This document shows positions 8,573 through 17,885 of a DNA stretch of 50,594 bases, piece after piece; the first letter of the stretch is position 1, and every line of letters begins with the position of its first letter. The position numbers were made by a program, and so were the translations under genes. Under the pieces are notes generated by a model, which was not told the DNA's origin, searched no databases, and saw only the letters and a list, made by a program, of their open reading frames with translations. The DNA comes from an uncultured Bacteroidota bacterium. Lineage in GTDB: Bacteria > Bacteroidota > Bacteroidia > Flavobacteriales > Flavobacteriaceae. The stretch lies in contig CABYBK010000005.1 in the NCBI GenBank assembly GCA_902517245.1, forward strand, positions 1-50,594. The letters are read 5' to 3'.

Positions 8573-10201
8573 ATGATAAAAAGAGTGTTTATATTTTTTA
8601 TTTACTTTACTTCATTTAATTTTTGGGGGCAAGATAAAGCAACTCTTACTGTCGCTGTAGACTCAACAGTAATTAAAATTGGAGAACGACTTAATTATAT
8701 TCTTCAAGTCAAAGCTGATAGTTTATCTCAAGTCGTTTTTCCTGAAAGTCCTTTATTTGCACCTTTTGAATTATTAGAAGATAGCCCGATAGACACAATC
8801 CGAGAAGAATCTCACTATTTGTACACCAAGAAATATGCCCTTATTCTATTTGATTCTGGCAATTATTTTTTGCCCCAGCAACAGGTATTAATAAATGGAT
8901 TTTCAAAAATTGCAGAATTAATCCCTGTTCGTGTTAATTCAGTTGTCGTTGATACAACTAAGCAGAAACTATATGATATAAAGCCCATACAAGAAGTTAA
9001 AAAAAACTACGATGCAATTATATCAAAAATACTCTGGGGCTTGTTTTTTACATTTGCCCTGTTTGGAATCCTGTACACTTATTTATTTCAAAAAAGAAGA
9101 AAAGAGATAAGAGAAAAAGAGATCCTCCCATTTGATCGAGCAATAGAAGAATTAAAAGCTCTAGAAAATGAAAGCCTTAGTGAGCAAGAAGAATTTAAAG
9201 TATTTTATTCTAGATTGACTGATATAGTTAGGCGATATCTTGAAGATGAGGCAAAAATTGATGCCCTTGAAAGTACTTCAGAAGAACTATTGATTAAGTT
9301 GGAAATGCGAAAGGATGCAGGAACTTTAAATCTAGACCAAAAGACATTGATGAGTCTTCGCGAAGTCCTTCAAAATGCAGATTTAGTAAAATTTGCCAAA
9401 TCGATGCCAGAATACCATATTGCTTACGATGACCGTAAATTAGTCGAGAATGTTGTCATTCAAACAAAGGAAGCTTTACCAGAACCTACAGAAGAAGAAC
9501 TTAAAAATCAGGTTGCATACCGCGAATACCTTGCAAAAAAGAGAAAAAAAGAACAGTGGATTTGGGGACTTTCTGGTATCGGGATTTCTAGTTTACTAAT
9601 TCTAGTAACAAGCATGCTAGTATACGGGTACTATCCAGTTAGAGATACTTTACTAGCTTATCCAACAAAAAGTCTTTTAAGTGCTGAATGGGTGATGAGT
9701 CAGTATGGTACACCACCATTAAAAATAGAAACACCCGAAGTATTGGAGCGTATTGCTAAAAAAGAAAAGGGAATCAAGCAATTTAATTTTGGAACTCTTG
9801 AAAGTCCATTCTATATCGATTTATTATTTGATTTTCCACTTATAAATTCTAAAAATCCAAAAATACCATCTTCAAAAGTTAAAGAGGATGATTTAAAAAA
9901 AGGACAAGACCTTGTAAATTCAATTATTTCAAATTTTGAATCTAAAGGAGCGGTGAATATTTTAATTAAAAATGATGAAATAGAAATTCCTTCAGGTTCG
10001 CCAGCATCAAGAGTGTTCGGCACATTAGATTATCCAAAAGATAGCGAAAGTGAAAAGGTGCGTTGTTCATTTAACTCTTTATTGTTCACCTTTGAGGAGG
10101 GTACTATAATTTTAACAATGATGTATGAAAAAGACGATAGGTATGCATCAAAAATAGAGCAACGTATTATAAACAGTTTGGAATTGATAAACGAACTTTA
10201 A
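8573..10201 (+). CDS. Bat-operon membrane protein with large cytoplasmic and C-terminal domains
   Basis: The 542-residue product has a signal peptide (first 19 residues, ending FNFWGQ), then a beta-rich extracytoplasmic domain (about 21-145). A membrane span at about 150-172 leads into a charged helical domain (about 173-325, with PFDRAIEELKAL and FYSRLTDIVRRYLEDE). A second span at about 330-352 is followed by a further domain of some 190 residues. The first half resembles the BatD/DUF4381-type arrangement, in which a surface-exposed domain is tethered to a cytosolic helical domain that may meet MoxR. No function can be given to the C-terminal domain. It is flanked by DUF58 (1 nt) and batA (3 nt), so membership of the operon is clear. 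Confidence 0.75.
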   Translation: MIKRVFIFFIYFTSFNFWGQDKATLTVAVDSTVIKIGERLNYILQVKADSLSQVVFPESPLFAPFELLEDSPIDTIREESHYLYTKKYALILFDSGNYFLPQQQVLINGFSKIAELIPVRVNSVVVDTTKQKLYDIKPIQEVKKNYDAIISKILWGLFFTFALFGILYTYLFQKRRKEIREKEILPFDRAIEELKALENESLSEQEEFKVFYSRLTDIVRRYLEDEAKIDALESTSEELLIKLEMRKDAGTLNLDQKTLMSLREVLQNADLVKFAKSMPEYHIAYDDRKLVENVVIQTKEALPEPTEEELKNQVAYREYLAKKRKKEQWIWGLSGIGISSLLILVTSMLVYGYYPVRDTLLAYPTKSLLSAEWVMSQYGTPPLKIETPEVLERIAKKEKGIKQFNFGTLESPFYIDLLFDFPLINSKNPKIPSSKVKEDDLKKGQDLVNSIISNFESKGAVNILIKNDEIEIPSGSPASRVFGTLDYPKDSESEKVRCSFNSLLFTFEEGTIILTMMYEKDDRYASKIEQRIINSLELINEL

Positions 10202-10204
10202 TCA

Positions 10205-11209
10205 ATGTTAGAAGATATTTATTTTGCAAATCCAAATTATCTCTGGCTATTATTAATACTTCCAGGGGCATTAGCATGGCATTTTTTTACATGGAAAAAG
10301 CAACAGGCTGTATTAAAAATGCCAAGTCTTTCTGTATTTAAAGGGGTTTCATCAATTTGGTCAAAAATTTATCCCTTTTTATTTATTATTCGTTCAATTG
10401 CGATAGGGCTTATAATTATTGCCATTTCTAGACCTCAGACTGTAGATATTTCTACAAGAACCAAAACCAATAAGGGGATTGATATCGTGATGGCTATTGA
10501 CGTGTCTTCTAGCATGTTATCTCAAGACTTAAAACCCGATCGTCTGACAGCTCTCAAGCGAGTAGCGGAGACTTTTGTTGAGGACCGTACATCAGATAGG
10601 ATAGGGTTAGTAGTTTATGCTGGAGAAAGTTATACTAAAACTCCTATTACCAGTGATAAAAGTATTGTTAAGGGGTCACTTAGAGAGATCTCTTTTCAGG
10701 GTTTAATTGAGGATGGTACAGCAATTGGAATGGGGTTAGCAACTTCAGTAAATAGATTAAAAGATAGTAGAGCTAAAAGTAAAATTATAATACTTCTTAC
10801 AGACGGAGTTAATAACTCTGGATTTATTGACCCAAAAATTGCAACAGAGTTAGCAGTTGAATTTGGAATAAAAACATACACAATAGGACTTGGAAGTAAT
10901 GGAACAGCACTTGCTCCAGTTGGAATATTACCTAATGGGAATTTTAAATATGGTTTAACAAAAGTAGAGATTGATGAAGAGCTATTAAAGGAAATTGCAA
11001 ATGAAACAGGAGGAATCTATTTTAGAGCAACAGACAACAAAAAGCTGAAAGAGATCTATGACGAAATCAATAAACTTGAAAAAACAGAAATCGAGGAATT
11101 TAAGTACTACAATTACACTGAGAAATATAGATTTCTCGTTTTAATAGCAATAGTTTTAATAATATTTGAGTGGATTGCGAAAAATACACTTTTTAAGAGT
11201 TTTATATAA
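10205..11209 (+). CDS. batA: BatA, VWA-domain inner-membrane protein
   Basis: The product is 334 residues with two N-terminal spans (about 10-28 and 55-77), a von Willebrand A domain and a C-terminal span (FLVLIAIVLIIFEWIA). The MIDAS motif is complete: AIDVSSSML (D-x-S-x-S), a Thr in DGTAIGMG and the Asp in LLTDGVNNSG. BatA belongs to the aerotolerance operon first described in Bacteroides fragilis. Its stop overlaps the batB start (TAATG), which indicates translational coupling and probably a fixed BatA/BatB ratio. Confidence 0.9.
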   Translation: MLEDIYFANPNYLWLLLILPGALAWHFFTWKKQQAVLKMPSLSVFKGVSSIWSKIYPFLFIIRSIAIGLIIIAISRPQTVDISTRTKTNKGIDIVMAIDVSSSMLSQDLKPDRLTALKRVAETFVEDRTSDRIGLVVYAGESYTKTPITSDKSIVKGSLREISFQGLIEDGTAIGMGLATSVNRLKDSRAKSKIIILLTDGVNNSGFIDPKIATELAVEFGIKTYTIGLGSNGTALAPVGILPNGNFKYGLTKVEIDEELLKEIANETGGIYFRATDNKKLKEIYDEINKLEKTEIEEFKYYNYTEKYRFLVLIAIVLIIFEWIAKNTLFKSFI

Positions 11210-12249
11210 TGTATCAAATAGATGTTTTCGAATATATTTACCTTTTGGCAGTACTGCCATTATTATGGATTATTTATGCATTATTTCTAAGGTGGAAAAA
11301 TAAAACTCAAATCAATTTTGCACGGCCAGAGTTACTAGAACTTTTAAGTCCCAACAGATCCAATTTTAAACCCACACTAAAAATTATTTTTTTGAGTTTA
11401 GTGCTTTTATTTTTGATTTTGGGATTAATGAATCCAAAAATTGGAACTCAATTGGAAACTGTGAAAAGAGAGGGCGTTGATATTGTGTTTGCGATAGATG
11501 TATCAAAAAGTATGCTAGCAGAAGATATTGCTCCAAATCGAATAGAAAAATCCAAACGCTTGGTGTCAGCCATACTGAATCAATTAGCAAGTGATCGTGT
11601 GGGTATAATTGCCTATGCAGCCCAAGCAGTGCCTCAATTACCAATCACAACTGATTATGGTGCTGCAAAAATGTTTTTACAAGCATTAAATACTGACATG
11701 CTTTCTTCTCAAGGAACAGCTTTAGATAGTGCTATTGACTTATCTGGAACATTTTTTGATGATGAAGATCAAACTAACCGAGTGATATTTTTAATATCTG
11801 ATGGAGAGGATCATTCAGAAGACGCCACCAATGCAGCTTCAAGAGCTGCAGATTTGGGGATAAAGATTTTTACTTTTGGAGTAGGGACTGAAAAAGGGGC
11901 TCCTATTCCACTCAAACGAAATGGTGTTATTGAATCTTATAAAAAAGATTTTGATGGGGAAGTAGTTATAACCAGAAGAAATCAAAAAGTTTTAGAGGAT
12001 ATTGCTAATTCAACTGATGGTGCATATCAAGATGGGAATGATACAAGTTTAGTTTTAGAATTTGTGTCGGAACAATTAAAAGCAATGGATAAAAAAGAAT
12101 TTGAAGCAAAGAAATTCGTCAGCTATAAAGATCGCTTTCAAGCTTTTTTATTTGGGGCTTTATTTTTTCTTTTAATCGACTTACTTTTGTTTGAAACTAA
12201 AACAAAATGGATTCAAAAAATGAATTTATTTAACGAAAATGAGAATTAA
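11209..12249 (+). CDS. batB: BatB, VWA-domain inner-membrane protein
   Basis: This paralogue of BatA, 346 residues, has the same plan: two N-terminal spans, a VWA domain with intact MIDAS (AIDVSKSMLAED, SSQGTALDSAID, LISDGEDHSED) and a C-terminal span (FQAFLFGALFFLLIDLLLF). BatB is thought to pair with BatA at the membrane. It overlaps batC by 11 nt. Confidence 0.9.
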   Translation: MYQIDVFEYIYLLAVLPLLWIIYALFLRWKNKTQINFARPELLELLSPNRSNFKPTLKIIFLSLVLLFLILGLMNPKIGTQLETVKREGVDIVFAIDVSKSMLAEDIAPNRIEKSKRLVSAILNQLASDRVGIIAYAAQAVPQLPITTDYGAAKMFLQALNTDMLSSQGTALDSAIDLSGTFFDDEDQTNRVIFLISDGEDHSEDATNAASRAADLGIKIFTFGVGTEKGAPIPLKRNGVIESYKKDFDGEVVITRRNQKVLEDIANSTDGAYQDGNDTSLVLEFVSEQLKAMDKKEFEAKKFVSYKDRFQAFLFGALFFLLIDLLLFETKTKWIQKMNLFNENEN

Positions 12250-13060
12250 GTTTTTTTGTTTTTTGTGGATATTACTTATAAGATTTGGGTTTTCTCAAAA
12301 CGGTGAAATTACTAATCATATATACGAGGGCAACAAAAATACCCAGAGTGAATCTTATATTGAAGCAGAGAAGTCTTACAGGAAAGCACTTTCACTATCA
12401 CCTGAAAAAGCTGAAGCTTTATATAACCTTGGCAACACTCATTTCTTGGACGAACAATATGATGAAGCTTCCCAACGCTTTTTTCAAACTCAAAAGCTTG
12501 CGAAAAATAAAGAAGTAAAGCACCAAGCATTTCACAATATGGGAAATGTCTATATGCAAAAGAAAGAATATCAGAAGGCGGTAGAGGCTTATAAGAATGC
12601 ATTAAGAAATAATCCTGCAGATGATGAAACTCGGTATAATTATGCTCTCGCTAAAGAACTTTTAGAAAAAGACAAACCTCCAGAGGAGCAAGAGCAAGAC
12701 GACAAAAAAGATCAAAAAGATCAAAAAGATCAAGAAGATCAAGAAGAAAAAGACAAGGATAAGGAAGGAGATCAAGAAAATCAAGATGAAAAAGACCCAA
12801 AAAAAGAGGGTGATGAGGGAGATGAAACTAAAGACGAAGGAAAGCCAAAAAACGATGGAGATCAAAATAAAGATCAAAAAGAAAATCAAAAAGGAGATAA
12901 ACCACAAGAAAAAAACCAAACTCCAAAACAAGGACAACTTTCCCCCCAACAAGTTCAGAGCTTGTTAGAGGCTATGAATAATCAAGAGAAAAAAGTCCAA
13001 GATAAAGTAAATGCTAAAAAAGTAAAGGGAGTCCCTATGAATGGGAAGAAAGATTGGTAG
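12239..13060 (+). CDS. batC: BatC, TPR protein with a highly charged low-complexity tail
   Basis: The 273-residue product has a signal sequence (FFCFLWILLIRFGFSQ), TPR-like repeats from about residue 25 to 145 (AEKSYRKALSLSPEKAEALY, AVEAYKNALRNNPADDETRY) and a tail of about 90 residues made mostly of Lys, Asp, Glu and Gln. The C-terminus ends with LSPQQVQSLLEAMNNQEKKV, a short predicted helix. TPRs suggest a scaffold for the other Bat proteins in the periplasm; the charged tail is typical of Bacteroidota BatC. The first codons overlap batB. Confidence 0.87.
   Translation: MRIKFFCFLWILLIRFGFSQNGEITNHIYEGNKNTQSESYIEAEKSYRKALSLSPEKAEALYNLGNTHFLDEQYDEASQRFFQTQKLAKNKEVKHQAFHNMGNVYMQKKEYQKAVEAYKNALRNNPADDETRYNYALAKELLEKDKPPEEQEQDDKKDQKDQKDQEDQEEKDKDKEGDQENQDEKDPKKEGDEGDETKDEGKPKNDGDQNKDQKENQKGDKPQEKNQTPKQGQLSPQQVQSLLEAMNNQEKKVQDKVNAKKVKGVPMNGKKDW
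12707..12742 (+). repeat. 9-bp tandem repeat (AAAGATCAA-type) inside batC
   Basis: Four near-identical 9-bp units encode K-D-Q, K-D-Q, K-D-Q and E-D-Q at about residues 157-168. The repeat stays in frame when units are gained or lost, so tail length may vary between strains. Confidence 0.75.
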
Positions 13061-13064
13061 TATT

Positions 13065-14837
13065 ATGCAGAAAGCTTCAACAACATTTTTTTATTTTTTT
13101 ATTCTACTCGGTTTTCTCTCAGCCCATGGGCAGGTAAGTTTTGAAGCCAAGGCAAGTAAAAATAAATTAGGTTTAAACGAGCGTTTACGTATTGATTTCG
13201 AAATGAATGAAAATGGGGATAATTTTAATCCCCCTGATTTTAATGGCTTCTTAATAGTCAGTGGCCCGCAACAGTCAGTTAGTAGGTCATGGGTGAATGG
13301 GGTTCAGAGTTTTTCAAAGACATATACGTATTTTTTGACCCCTAAAAAAAAAGGTAAGATTGTTTTAGGCCAAGCGGAGGTGAATATTAATGGAGAGGTT
13401 TATAAAACTTCACCATTAGAAATTGAAATTACCTCGGCTGTTGAAAAACCCAACGATCCAAATAACCTTGATTATATTATAGATGATAATATTCATCTAA
13501 TTGCTGAAATTTCTAAAACTAATCCTTATCTAAACGAGGGAATAACAATTACCTATAAACTTTATTTTAGGAATCCCATCTCTATCTCTGATGTTCAAGA
13601 ATTAGAATCACCTTCTTATGGGGATTTTTGGAGCCATATTATAAAAATGGGAAGAGCAGAAATTAACATGCGCGGTTCATACAAAGGGGAGCCTTACAAT
13701 GAAGTTATTTGGCGTAAAGCGGTGCTTTATCCTCAAAAAACCGGGGAACTAACCTTAGAGCCATTAACTCTAAATCTTAGTTTGAATATTCCGAGTAACA
13801 AAAAGGACTTATTCGGAAGGCGAATTTTGACTCAAGCACAAAAAATGATTACAACTGGGAAAAATACAATTCGAGTAAAAGAATTGCCTAAAAAAAATAA
13901 ACCTGACGATTTTTCTGGTGCTGTGGGGCAATTTGATTTTGATGTGATCTTAAATAAAAATGCATTGAAGGCCACTGAGTCTTTTCAAGCCAAAATAAAA
14001 GTCAAAGGGAAAGGAAATTTAAAGCTTTTTAATCTACCCTCAATTAATGTCCCAAATACATTAGAGGTATATGAGCCCGAGCATAATGAGAATATTAAAA
14101 TTACAGCTTCAGGAATGCAAGGTGATATTGAAGATAATTACACTATAGTCCCTAAATATCAAGGGAAATATCCTATACCACCTATTAAGTTTTCATTTTT
14201 TAATCCAGAGACTGCCTCATATAAGACATTAAATTCTCAAGATCTTTTAGTTGATGTTTTTGATGGGCCTCAAGCTGGAGGGTTAAAGATAAATTCAATA
14301 GCTTCTGAAAACAAGCAAGTTATTGAAGCTAGTGATAATACATTTCGATTCATAAAGTTAAAAACCAAACTTATACCAATTGACGATAAATTATTTTGGC
14401 TAAGTAATCTTTTTTGGATAATGTTAATCATACCACTTTTGATCTTAATAATTACTTATTTTTTAAAGCTTTACATTTTTGAAAAAACTGAAGATATCTC
14501 TAACACTAGGCAGCGTAAAGCTCAAAAATTAGCCAGAAAATATTTAAGTTCAGCAAGGAGAGAATTTCATGATCAAGTTTCGTTTTACGAAGCTCTAGAA
14601 CGAGCACTCCATAATTATTTAAAAGCAAAATTAAAGATAGAAACAACTGAACTTAGCAAGTCAAAAATTAAAAGTCTTCTGTTAGATAAAAATGTAAAAA
14701 ATCAAACAGCTTTAGATTACGTAAGTGTTATAGAAAATTGTGAATTAGCTAGATATGCCCAGGGTTCTTCTGTAAATATTCAAGGCGATTACGAAAAAGC
14801 GAGCAGCTTAATTGCAACTATAGACAAACAATTATGA
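13065..14837 (+). CDS. batD: BatD, large secreted/membrane-anchored Bat protein
   Basis: The 590-residue product starts with a signal peptide (MQKASTTFFYFFILLGFLSA, mature end near HGQ), followed by a long beta-rich region (about 25-440) of tandem immunoglobulin-like domains. FSKTYTYFLTPKKKGKIVLG and EVIWRKAVLYPQKTGELTLE are the repeated BatD-type segments. A span near residue 450 (LFWIMLIIPLLILIITYFL) leads to a cytoplasmic helical domain. An ATG at 13041 is in frame but overlaps batC; the ATG at 13065, just after the batC stop, places the signal peptide at the N-terminus. Its stop overlaps the batE start (ATGA). Confidence 0.88.
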   Translation: MQKASTTFFYFFILLGFLSAHGQVSFEAKASKNKLGLNERLRIDFEMNENGDNFNPPDFNGFLIVSGPQQSVSRSWVNGVQSFSKTYTYFLTPKKKGKIVLGQAEVNINGEVYKTSPLEIEITSAVEKPNDPNNLDYIIDDNIHLIAEISKTNPYLNEGITITYKLYFRNPISISDVQELESPSYGDFWSHIIKMGRAEINMRGSYKGEPYNEVIWRKAVLYPQKTGELTLEPLTLNLSLNIPSNKKDLFGRRILTQAQKMITTGKNTIRVKELPKKNKPDDFSGAVGQFDFDVILNKNALKATESFQAKIKVKGKGNLKLFNLPSINVPNTLEVYEPEHNENIKITASGMQGDIEDNYTIVPKYQGKYPIPPIKFSFFNPETASYKTLNSQDLLVDVFDGPQAGGLKINSIASENKQVIEASDNTFRFIKLKTKLIPIDDKLFWLSNLFWIMLIIPLLILIITYFLKLYIFEKTEDISNTRQRKAQKLARKYLSSARREFHDQVSFYEALERALHNYLKAKLKIETTELSKSKIKSLLLDKNVKNQTALDYVSVIENCELARYAQGSSVNIQGDYEKASSLIATIDKQL

Positions 14838-15628
14838 AAAAAATTCAAAATTTTAATAAATCAATCAATTTTAGAGGATTTATCTTTGTTTACATAACTG
14901 CACTCCTAAGTCTTCAGGCTCAATCTCCATCGGAGAATTTATTTGAACAAGGAAATCTTGCTTACAATAAAGGTGATTATAAAAATGCAATCTCATTTTA
15001 TGAGAAGACTCTCGAAATGGACCGACACAGTGGTGCTTTATATTTTAATTTAGCTAACTCATATTATAAAATAAATAATATAGCAGAAAGCATTTATTAT
15101 TTTGAAAAAGCAAAAAAATTATTGCCAAATGATGAAGACATCCAGATTAATAGTTCCTTTGCACAAAATATGACCATTGACGCAATTGAATTGTTACCAG
15201 AATCACAATTGGAGCAATTTCAAAATTGGGTTTTTAACAGTTTTGTCTTTTCAACTTGGACAATTCTTACAATTGTGTTAATCTGGTTATTCTCAGTTTT
15301 ATTTTTAACCTATATTTTTTCAAAATCTACAAGGTTTAAGCGCACTTTCTTTTTCAGCTCTTTAATTGCTCTTTTTTTATTCATCTCAAGTTTCACAATC
15401 ACTTTTTTGATTAATCAAAAAGAAAAACAAATGAATTATGCAATTTTATTTACCGATCAGATTGACGCTTGGTCTGAGCCTAACCAATTAGGTGATTTAC
15501 TTTTCACGCTTCATGAGGGAACAAAAGTCAATATCCTGGACGAATTAGCTGAATGGAAAAAAATTAGGATTGCAAATGGATCTGAGGGGTGGGTTAAAAA
15601 TGCTTATCTAAAAAAACTCAATAGATAA
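14834..15628 (+). CDS. batE: BatE, TPR plus C-terminal SH3-like protein
   Basis: The product is 264 residues: N-terminal signal/anchor (FRGFIFVYITALLSLQAQ), two TPR units (NLAYNKGDYKNAISFYEKTL, YFNLANSYYKINNIAESIYY), two central spans (about 135-160 and 168-195) and a bacterial SH3-like domain at the C-terminus (DQIDAWSEPNQLGDLLFTLH, then GSEGWVKNAYLKKL). SH3-like domains often bind peptide or cell-wall ligands, which would suit a periplasmic anchoring role. It ends the Bat operon and overlaps the convergent cvpA gene by 11 nt, leaving no room for a separate terminator. Confidence 0.87.
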   Translation: MKKIQNFNKSINFRGFIFVYITALLSLQAQSPSENLFEQGNLAYNKGDYKNAISFYEKTLEMDRHSGALYFNLANSYYKINNIAESIYYFEKAKKLLPNDEDIQINSSFAQNMTIDAIELLPESQLEQFQNWVFNSFVFSTWTILTIVLIWLFSVLFLTYIFSKSTRFKRTFFFSSLIALFLFISSFTITFLINQKEKQMNYAILFTDQIDAWSEPNQLGDLLFTLHEGTKVNILDELAEWKKIRIANGSEGWVKNAYLKKLNR

Positions 15629-16142
15629 TTTGATAGACAATTTGTTTCTCCTGGATTATTTGAGAATTTGAAAGCCAATTAAATAAAAAATCACCTAATT
15701 CATAAAGTAAACTATAGCTGATTGATTCGTCAACTCTATCCTGGGGCATGAAAGTAATGATTTCATTTATTTCCTGAGTTACTAAAACAAAGGAACTTAA
15801 AATTATGCCCCATTTTAAAAGGCCAAAAATTCCACCAAAAATTCTATTTATCATCCCTAAAGCAACTACTTTAAGTGTCTTGGTAATCATTTTTGCTAAA
15901 AGAGATATGGTATAAATTATAATTATAAAAAGTAATATAAAACTTCCAGTCTGAATAATTTTTGGGTCTAAATCAAAATATGGACTGAGATAAATTCCAA
16001 AAATATCGGCAAACTTAAAAGCACCCATAACACCAAGCACTAGTGAAATTAAACCAGCTACCTCAACTACAAAACCCTTAATAAAACCATTGATAAGGCC
16101 ATATAGAAGAATAATTGTAGTAATGACATCAAAAATATTCAT
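15618..16142 (-). CDS. cvpA: CvpA-family inner-membrane protein
   Basis: The 174-residue product has four or five hydrophobic spans. It starts MNIFDVITTIILLYGLINGF, followed by KGFVVEVAGLISLVLGV, the typical CvpA opening (D near residue 5, then G-x-x-K/R-G). CvpA proteins are needed for colicin V export in E. coli and for envelope stress tolerance; the biochemical role is unclear. It stands alone on the minus strand, tail to tail with batE. Confidence 0.82.
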   Translation of the reverse strand: MNIFDVITTIILLYGLINGFIKGFVVEVAGLISLVLGVMGAFKFADIFGIYLSPYFDLDPKIIQTGSFILLFIIIIYTISLLAKMITKTLKVVALGMINRIFGGIFGLLKWGIILSSFVLVTQEINEIITFMPQDRVDESISYSLLYELGDFLFNWLSNSQIIQEKQIVYQIIY

Positions 16143-16337
16143 AATTTGAAAATAAGATATTTAGCGTGAAAAATGTGGTTTTTTTCTATCTAAAAAAAAG
16201 GATAAGGGGCTTTTTTGGACTTTGGGAATTCCCTCATAAGCTTTTAATTGAGTTTTGAAAATAAAATTTAATATGAATATAGAAGAATACTTTGTCTTCA
16301 AGGTGGTCATTTTACAAAACTCCGTTATTTTTACAGA

Positions 16338-17354
16338 ATGATTGATCGCGTAAAAAAATATTTAAAGGAGGTACAAAGCTTTTCAAGCACAGATTTGAAG
16401 GAAATCGAATCATTCCGTATAAATTATGCTGGAAAAAAAGGTATTCTAAATGATCTTTTTTTAGTCTTTAGAGAAATACCAATAAATGAGAAAAAAGAAT
16501 TTGGTAAAGAACTAAATAAGTTGAAGGATGCCGTAAATGATAAAGTAAAACATCTTCAATCTCAATCTAAAATGTCATCTGTAAATATAAAAATTGATGA
16601 TCCAAGTAGAACAGCTTTTTCGCTAGAAACAGGTAATCGACATCCATTATCGATAGTCAAAAATAGAATCATTGATATATTTACCCAAATAGGGTTTAGT
16701 ATTTCAGAGGGTCCAGAGATCGAAGATGATTGGCACAATTTCACAGCTCTTAATCTTCCTAAACATCACCCTGCTAGAGATATGCAGGATACTTTTTTTA
16801 TTCAGACCAATCCAGATATTCTTCTAAGGACCCATACCTCCTCAGTTCAGGTTCGTCACATGGAAAATAATCAACCACCGATTAGAACAATTTCACCGGG
16901 ACGTGTTTTTAGAAATGAAGCAATTTCTTCAAGATCACATTGTATTTTTCACCAGATTGAAGGTTTATATATTGCTAAAGACGTTTCATTTGCTGATCTA
17001 AAACAAACTTTAAAATACTTTACAGAAGCATTGTTTGGAAATTCAAAAATCCGATTAAGACCATCTTACTTTCCTTTCACTGAGCCTAGTGCAGAAGTTG
17101 ATATTTATTGGGGTTTAGACACAGAAACTGATTATCGTATAACCAAAGGCACAGGATGGCTAGAAATTATGGGTTGTGGGATGGTAGACCCCAATGTTCT
17201 TAAAAATTGTGATATTGACCCACAGGAATATTCAGGTTTTGCTTTTGGAATGGGAATTGAAAGAATAACAATGTTACTATATCAAGTGAGTGATATCCGT
17301 CTATTTTTCGAAAATGATATTCGCTTTTTGAAACAATTTAAGTCGACAATCTAG
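16338..17354 (+). CDS. pheS: Phenylalanyl-tRNA synthetase alpha subunit
   Basis: The 338-residue class II synthetase subunit has an N-terminal coiled-coil (about 1-75) and a catalytic core. Class II motif 2 is visible in SPGRVFRNEAISSRSHCIFH and motif 3 in FAFGMGIERITMLLY; HPARDMQDTFFI and HTSSVQVRHM are alpha-subunit signatures. It charges tRNA-Phe together with PheT, whose gene is not in the window, as is common in Bacteroidota where pheS and pheT are separate. Confidence 0.95.
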   Translation: MIDRVKKYLKEVQSFSSTDLKEIESFRINYAGKKGILNDLFLVFREIPINEKKEFGKELNKLKDAVNDKVKHLQSQSKMSSVNIKIDDPSRTAFSLETGNRHPLSIVKNRIIDIFTQIGFSISEGPEIEDDWHNFTALNLPKHHPARDMQDTFFIQTNPDILLRTHTSSVQVRHMENNQPPIRTISPGRVFRNEAISSRSHCIFHQIEGLYIAKDVSFADLKQTLKYFTEALFGNSKIRLRPSYFPFTEPSAEVDIYWGLDTETDYRITKGTGWLEIMGCGMVDPNVLKNCDIDPQEYSGFAFGMGIERITMLLYQVSDIRLFFENDIRFLKQFKSTI

Positions 17355-17368
17355 TTAAATATCTCAAT

Positions 17369-17785
17369 TTAACTATAGAGAAAAAAGATTACGAATCCGA
17401 TTCCATAAAACAAACCAATTCGTAAAAATTTTTTTGAAGAATCAACCTGTTTTTTATGCAAAGACCATCCGATAGTAATCAACATAATTGATATAATAAT
17501 TGCAATCGGGCGTTCAATCAGATAAAGACGAGTCTCACTATTTTCAATTACTCCCATTCCTAAATCAGACCATTTTTGAAACCGTGGGGAAACAAAATAA
17601 AGTATTAGGCTGATAGAGAGTTGTATATGAGAAAAGATAAGTGCAAATAGACTTATTCTAAGGTCTTTTATGACAAAATTCTTACTCAATACTTTTCCAT
17701 AAATTGAGTTTAATATTGCCATTAAAATTATTAGAAAAGTAAAAAAATTCCAGTAAGAGTGTACAATTTTAATTATATCATACAT
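17369..17785 (-). CDS. Small four-helix membrane protein of Bacteroidota (often named 'cytochrome B')
   Basis: The 138-residue product has four hydrophobic helices (about 12-28, 44-66, 90-108 and 120-137). Conserved-looking features are HSYWNFFTFLI near the N-terminus, DLRISLFALIFSHIQLSISL, YFVSPRF and a final RIGLFYGIGFVIFF. Proteins of this kind are often annotated as cytochrome B in flavobacteria, probably because of the histidines in the helices, but haem binding is not demonstrated by the sequence. I assign no function. It is convergent with pheS (14-nt gap). Confidence 0.7.
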   Translation of the reverse strand: MYDIIKIVHSYWNFFTFLIILMAILNSIYGKVLSKNFVIKDLRISLFALIFSHIQLSISLILYFVSPRFQKWSDLGMGVIENSETRLYLIERPIAIIISIMLITIGWSLHKKQVDSSKKFLRIGLFYGIGFVIFFLYS

Positions 17786-17885
17786 ATCAATGTATTTTAA
17801 ACTTAATATAAATAAGAATTACTAATTTTTTGCTTTTCCTGAACAAAACTAAAGCCTTATTTTAGGTAAAAATAAAATTATAAAT

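Noticed and set aside
12662-12952. Minus-strand frame rich in Phe, Ile and Leu
   Set aside because: It is the complement of the charged KDQ/E tail of batC; the apparent hydrophobicity is only the mirror of Lys/Glu codons.
16224-16233. Palindrome GGGAATTCCC between cvpA and pheS
   Set aside because: It is only 10 bp, with no repeat of it seen elsewhere and no flanking half sites.
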